The translations under genes and the position numbers were made by a program. Below are positions 59,118 through 64,000 of a stretch of 64,000 nucleotides of DNA, piece by piece. The stretch spans positions 1,488,001 to 1,552,000 of the forward strand of contig KN832870.1 of assembly GCA_000827325.1 (NCBI GenBank). Direction: 5' to 3'. The notes below the pieces were generated by a model that made no database searches, had not been told where the DNA came from, and was given only the letters and a program-made list of their open reading frames with translations. The stretch comes from Oidiodendron maius Zn (Eukaryota; Ascomycota; Leotiomycetes; Myxotrichaceae). The first letter of the stretch is position 1. The number at the start of each line of letters is the position of its first letter.

Positions 59118-59768
59118 TTAATCTTCTAGGTACATTCCAGCTCCACCTTCAATGAGCCCTATTTCTTCCCCCGTCTGTTTATTAACGATCCTCAATCGCG
59201 GACATTCCCACTCCGGATAAGTCTTCCTAGCCCACTCGAAGTCTTCCATCAACCTATCCGCACCTCTAGCTCTGGAGGCCGAATTTTGATACAATCCCTT
59301 CTGGGCCAGTAGCTCCAGAGTCTTTAGAGCCCCCATGCCCCGTACACAATCCATATTGAAATACTCAAAGTACTCACAGTCCTGCACGTCTAGGACCATA
59401 TGCCTGATGCTCTGCAACGCGGCGGCGGGCAGATTGAGGAGGATATTGTCTGAGAGACGCACGGCGTCATAGTGGAAGGAGACGTAGATCTGGGAGCGTG
59501 GGGTCACGAAGGACGGGGAGTAGAATGCAAGGGCCTCGTGACGCGCCTCGCGATTCGCTTGTAGCAGCGCGGGGATTGGCGTGCTGCTACCGAAAGACTC
59601 AACGGTGCGAGGGATCTCGGGCGTGCGGTGGTGGAAGGGGGATTTGCGGCAGGTGATGAATACGACACGGGGTGTGCAGAGAGCGAATTGCCAGATCTTG
59701 AGCCGGAGCTCGCTGGGCAGTCGCGGGAAGGGAAGGAATTGCTGGGTCGATTCCGTGGAGGACTCCAT
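59118..59768 (-). CDS. 2EXR domain protein
   Basis: A single-exon gene of 216 residues. The N-terminal block FPRLPSELRLKIWQFALCTPRVV is the mark of the 2EXR family (F-x-x-LP-x-ELRxxIW), with a second half LLQANREARHEALAFYSPSF that is equally typical (NRE-ARxxAL). Filamentous ascomycetes, especially Leotiomycetes and Sordariomycetes, hold tens of such genes of unknown function. Here the protein is short, with no extra domains after about residue 180 except a charged helix (MEDFEWARKTYPEWECPRLR). The function is unknown. Confidence 0.85.
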   Translation of the reverse strand: MESSTESTQQFLPFPRLPSELRLKIWQFALCTPRVVFITCRKSPFHHRTPEIPRTVESFGSSTPIPALLQANREARHEALAFYSPSFVTPRSQIYVSFHYDAVRLSDNILLNLPAAALQSIRHMVLDVQDCEYFEYFNMDCVRGMGALKTLELLAQKGLYQNSASRARGADRLMEDFEWARKTYPEWECPRLRIVNKQTGEEIGLIEGGAGMYLED

Positions 59769-60164
59769 GGTGGTGCAGAGAGATAAAGCGTGAATTGGAG
59801 CGCGACGGACCGCACAGTGGAAATAAATGACAAGAACAAAAGTATCACCACAGCACAGAAATTAGAGTTGAAAATTGAGAAGAAGTTATCTACCTGCCTG
59901 TAAACATTGATGCCTGTCCTGACCCTTGTGCACGGACCACTAGGCTAACAAGGCTGAAATATATATAAATATGTCTGTGAAGTAAGTTACCTACATGTAC
60001 GGTAATTACGGCAATTGATCCTGTCAGCAGATGTAGTATACAGATTTACCAAAGGGTATGTAAATAGTATTGCACTGAGATCTTCAAGGAGAGACTCCAT
60101 CACATCTTGACAGGCTTTTCTAATGCTATTTTACAGTACATGACCGAGCGACTCTAGTTGTGCA
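59769..60164. other. Intergenic, 396 bp
   Basis: Contains the 2EXR gene promoter and the 3' end of CCT8. I see nothing else. Confidence 0.5.
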
Positions 60165-61961
60165 TTAATCCTCATCCCAGTTCTGTCCCATGTTAGCTTT
60201 ACATATTATCCAGAGGTACAGGCAATTTGACTTACGGGATTGGGCGCTGGAGGTTTAGGCCCACCAGCTTGCCGTGCAACGATAATCTGGTCGACAGCAA
60301 GTACAGTTCGTGCTGCCTCAGTGGCTAACTTGATTGCCCAGCTTTTAGCAATCATGAGATCAAGAATACCTTCATCCTTTGCGTCCAGCGTTCCACTTCC
60401 GTCCTCGTTCTACCAGTTGTCAGTTAAAGGCCATTTTATCATGCAAACTCTGCTCACCTCGATATCAACACCGGTCGTCCAGTCATCCTTCTTGTGATGC
60501 GCCGTGTAAAGTCTGCTCAGCACTTCTGTTGCATCCAATCCGGCACTCTCGGCCAGGGTCCTTGGAATAACCTCGAAGGCTTCGCCGTACTTGCGGATAG
60601 AATATTGAGACAGCCCTGGTGTGACATCGCCGAAGGCTTGTATCCGTTCGACAAGTTGCATCTCTGTTGCTCCTGCGCCTGGCACTAATCTTGCGTCTCT
60701 CGTGATAGCCTTAACAACGTTGACACCATCATCAACAGCGCGCTCAACGTCATCGAGGTGATTTTGCGTAGCTCCTCGAATGACAAGTGTCGCCGTCCTC
60801 GTGGTCTCGTTTTCTTGTCGGAAGACTGTGACACGATCACCACCAATCTCAAGAGTTTCGACAACATCGACGCTGCCCATCTCATCCGGCATTGGTGCTC
60901 CCAGTCTAGCTAGAGGTGTAGCACCAACGACTCTGCATAATCTTCGGAGCTCGAACTTGCTGAGGATTCGAATGACCAAAATGCCAAAACGATTGAGATA
61001 GTGCATGGCCAGCTCGCCCACAGTGGATCCTGCCACGACAACTCGGAGACCCGAGTCATACAGTTCCTTGATGCTTGTCTCTAGCTGGCTTTCCTCACCT
61101 TTGGTGAAGTCCATCATCTCTTTCGCGTTATGTAGCAGCACCGTGCCCTTCGTCTCTGTCTGGCTGATATCGATTGGGCAGGAAAATACTCCAACTTTTG
61201 CCCTTGTTGCCTTCTTAACAGATCCATCTGGCTCGCGACCGAAGACCATGCCTTTGACAACTTTGCTTTGCTCTAAGCTGCCTCCCATAATCTTGACCAC
61301 GCGGATATTATCAACATTGAAATTGACTGCGTTTTTGGGAAGTACGGCCAACACTGCTTCAGCCACCATATCCGCCAGGAAATCCTCACTACCATTCTGC
61401 TTACTTGCAATAACCGTTCGAATCGCCTTACTAAGCTCTGACTGCGACCGTATATCTTCCACCTTGTCAACAACCAGCTTCTCCAGTTCGTCTAGAGCGA
61501 ACTTCTGAGCACGCTCATATCCGACCATTATGTCGCTAGTCTTCAAGCCCATCCGAAGCAAGTCCTCCGCCTTCTTTAGCAATTCACCCGCAAGTACAAT
61601 AACTAGGTTTGTCGCATCTCCCATCTCGGCTTCTTGTTGTTGACTAGCCATCACAAGAAGCTTGGCTGCTGGGTGCACGACATCAAGCTCTCGGAGGATG
61701 GTCGCGGCATCAGATGTCAGGATCATCTTCTGAAGATGGTTGATGACAATTTTATTTCGTCCGTAAGGTCCTAAGGATGTTTGGACAGTTGATGCTATCG
61801 TACGGCAGGCTTCGATATTGCGTAGGACAGCGCCATCCTCAGATTCGTAGCTTCAAACGTTAGATTGGATCCTCTTATTCTCACATACGGAGAATAACGT
61901 ACTTCTGATATCCTTGCTTAAATAAGCCGGAATTTGGGGCATTGGGAATATTCAAAGACAT
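60165..61961 (-). CDS. CCT8: CCT8, theta subunit of the cytosolic chaperonin TRiC/CCT
   Basis: One of eight subunits of the ATP-dependent chaperonin folding actin and tubulin. Four exons: 61961-61903, 61850-60458, 60409-60236 and 60182-60165 (the last only 18 bp, ending NWDED), giving 547 residues. The protein shows the chaperonin signatures TSLGPYGRNKIVINHLQKMI, SDAATILRELDVVHPAAKLL and EMGDATNLVIVLAGELL. The theta-specific start SLNIPNAPNSGLFKQGY and the conserved REPDGSVKKATRAKVGVFSC fit CCT8 rather than the other seven. Near the C-terminus, TGVDIENEDGSGTLDAKDEG matches fungal CCT8. It is divergent from an INO80 subunit over 264 bp. Confidence 0.96.
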
Positions 61962-62225
61962 CTTTGCTATTCGGTTTGTGGGTAGTATCTTTGTGTCCTA
62001 TGTCGAGATATTCCTAGCTCTCCACCACAGTCGCGCAGTAGCACAAAAATTCAGCCCACGCGAGAAGTGCCTGGCATCCCAGGTGTCAACGGATTATCTA
62101 ATTTCCGCATTCCGAATAGCCTCATCGCGTCTATCCGAGACAAACTGAGGGAAACATCTCCTCGTCTTTGACAACACTGAATAATTGATCATTGCAGCTC
62201 TCAACCGTCCAACTAGTTCTGCATA
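61962..62225. promoter_or_regulatory. Shared divergent promoter, CCT8 / INO80 HMG subunit
   Basis: A 264-bp head-to-head interval between start codons of two conserved genes. Confidence 0.7.
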
Positions 62226-63575
62226 ATGGCACCTCCATCTGGTGAGTTGATTTTTCTGCTTCCCAAATCGCGATATCCTCAATCGAACAGCGAAGTTTCC
62301 CTTTGTGTCAGTCTCTGTTGCTCTTCCCATTTGCGCTCAACTTTATGCTCTGAAAGCCTGTATCTTGCTCATCTTGGGCTGTCTTGCTCCCCAACACCGT
62401 TGAACCACATTTCAAGAGGCAAATTTGTATCAGGCCGGGGATGAATACTTTCAATCCTGAATGCTTTCCTGAAGGCTTTCAACCATTCCTAAATACATTC
62501 ACCACTACAAGTGATTATGCCGTCGGCGGTGGACAGAGCTATCCAGAAAGCCACCTAGTCGGCCGTGTCTCCAATTCGGCACATCCTTGCTATTTCTCTA
62601 ATAATTCTCACCATGGGAATGATATGGCGATACTATTCAATGTCCCGCGACTAATGAGAAACCTAGGGGCAGTCCCGCCGTCGCTTCCACCATCCGTTGA
62701 AGAAGCCTATCGTCGGAAATGTATCCAACTTAAGCAACGCATGAACGAAGTGGAGGATGCGAATGATGCCTCTCGGCAGCGGATTGTGCGTATGGAACGG
62801 TCTATCCAAAAGATGCGGCTTGAGCGTGCTTTTCTACTCGAGCAGCTCTCCAAACGAACAAGTACCAATGTGGAAGATTCCGAGGGCAGTCCCAGTCCCC
62901 CACCTACTGTATGTCATTCTCCTGCCATTGCAAAAACTATTGCACAAAGAGAGTACTAACCTGACCTAGCCTAAGGAGAAACCCCTCCGAACCAAGCGAG
63001 GTCACCGCAAGCCTTCGTTTTTGACGAATCTCGCCGATGCTCGATCCGGCACTACGTTCATTCCACAAGGGCCTGTTGCGATTTCCCCAAGTTCCGACGC
63101 TTTCTCCCATTCCAATATGGAATCGACGATTCATGCGTCTGTGCCACCAGTTGCTGCGAAGTCGGCCACCTCTAAGCGTCACCTCGCTGCGAACGGACGC
63201 GCCAATCCAAGCAGCAGAACAGCCAGCCCAAAGCGGGTGAGAAACGCTTTTGAAGTATACTGTAGCGACATGAGGCCGATACTCACGGTCGACAACCGAA
63301 AGGCAATAGCGGATGGATCGTTTGATGTTGAAAAGGCCTTGGCAGTTGGGTGGCAGGATATTGATGAGGATCAACGTGCTGCATTCCAGCGAAGATATGA
63401 AGAATCAAAGAAGCTCGCAGAGCCAGAGAAGGGGTCTGAAGCATCAAAAACTGCCGCAGGCATAGACGGCGAGAGTAAACCTGCAGAAGAAGGAGACGAG
63501 GATGTGGAGATGGCAGACGATGGTGAATCTGCTGCTGGAGATGCCGGTGGGTTTACCGCCGTTAATAGAGGATAA
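62226..63575 (+). CDS. HMG-box INO80-complex subunit, Nht1-like
   Basis: A nuclear chromatin-remodelling subunit. My preferred model has three exons: 62226-62241, 62667-62908 and 62970-63575, giving 287 residues; the first intron is long (425 bp) with a GACTAAT branch just before its acceptor. The N-terminal helix VEEAYRRKCIQLKQRMNEVE and IVRMERSIQKMRLERAFLLE match the INO80F/Nht1 coiled-coil block. A basic linker (PLRTKRGHRKPSFLTNLADA) leads to a divergent HMG box (KRVRNAFEVYCSDMRP to WQDIDEDQRAAFQRRYEESK). The tail is acidic (EEGDEDVEMADDGE). A fully open frame from 62426 (MNTFNPECFPEG) could instead be the first coding exon of a longer form; transcript data must decide. Confidence 0.8.
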
Positions 63576-64000
63576 GATTCCGTGTTTCATTAGAGTTTTT
63601 GGTCGCGCAAGGTAGCTGGCGTTCTGGGCACATCATGGGATGGAGGCAGGTCAAAGTAGCTAACTGGGGGACGCAACGGAAGTATGGCAACGGAGGTATT
63701 GTATACTTATAAGTTTATCTTGACCCATCGCATGGCATTGAAGTATATGACATCTTATATTTGTAGTTCAGGAGCTTCTGGAGGCCTAGACACGGCGATA
63801 TTTCACGGTATCTGCGTTGCGATGTGACCCACACATGCCTCAACTTGCTCCCTAGTAACGTCATCCCTAGCTCTTGGGCGTCCAAATTCCGGCTAGCTAG
63901 AGAACATCTCGAACTACATCAAAATTTGGATGCAAACACTCAATTAGCCAACTCCGATGTCGTTGCCCGCAGAAGTGGAAAATATAGACGTCTAGTCTGA
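63576..64000. other. Right-edge intergenic, 425 bp
   Basis: 3' side of the INO80 subunit gene to the window edge. A 34-codon minus-strand stretch at 63897-64000 is open to the edge and could be the 3' end of a neighbouring gene, but is too short to support. Confidence 0.4.

Noticed and set aside
63897-64000. 34-codon minus-strand stretch open to the right edge as the 3' end of another gene.
   Set aside because: It is too short to separate from chance and has no recognisable domain.
1-64000. CACGTG sites at 652, 2404, 2968, 10800, 22200, 22426, 28260, 50007 and 50034 as an enriched regulatory network.
   Set aside because: A six-base palindrome is expected about 15 times by chance in 64 kb, so the count alone is not significant.

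Overview
The window is nuclear DNA of a filamentous ascomycete (Pezizomycotina; Leotiomycetes is my best guess, by inference only). The evidence is many short introns of about 45-125 bp with GTANGT-type donors and CTNAC/CTAAC branch motifs, a Zn2Cys6/fungal-specific regulator, a metacaspase, GPI-anchored Ser/Thr-rich surface proteins, and conserved single-copy eukaryotic genes (CDC37, CCT8, clathrin light chain, COX7, MDL1). No bacterial operon, phage, CRISPR array, rRNA or recognisable tRNA is present. All exon boundaries were reconstructed by eye from splice signals, and cumulative exon lengths were checked for reading-frame continuity.

Layout. 0-12 kb is an accessory region: a partial gene at the left edge, a metacaspase divergent from a Zn2Cys6 regulator, a Ni/Co transporter, a BTB protein and an alpha/beta hydrolase. 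12-24 kb holds cell-surface and secreted proteins (a GPI-anchored mucin-like protein, a membrane pepsin-like protein whose catalytic aspartates are both gone, a secreted hydrolase-like protein), a kinase and a DUF4188 protein. 24-28 kb has an amino-acid/choline-type permease and a SUR1-like sphingolipid mannosyltransferase. 29.5-41 kb is a compact housekeeping block of divergent pairs: mitochondrial PPR-like/COX7, CID protein (Rtt103-like)/clathrin light chain, and CDC37/MDL1. 40.7-43.4 kb is an AT-rich gene-poor island with a decayed DUF6594-type gene. 43.4-48.6 kb is a CLC chloride transporter divergent from a neurochondrin-family gene. 48.6-54.9 kb is 6.2 kb in which I find no convincing gene. 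54.9-63.6 kb has a RING-PH-VWA (Far1/Ste5-type) scaffold, a 2EXR protein, CCT8, and an INO80 HMG-box subunit divergent from CCT8.

How the genes relate. There is no biosynthetic cluster or multi-gene defence system that I can support. The strongest organisation signal is five head-to-head pairs of conserved genes sharing promoters of about 210-480 bp; three of the five pairs include a mitochondrial or chaperone gene. The most unusual individual items are the doubly aspartate-less pepsin-fold membrane protein with three 45-bp coding repeats, the prodomain-less metacaspase, the CLC protein with Gln at the position expected for the proton glutamate, the decayed DUF6594 gene, and the unexplained 6.2-kb gap upstream of the Far1-like gene.
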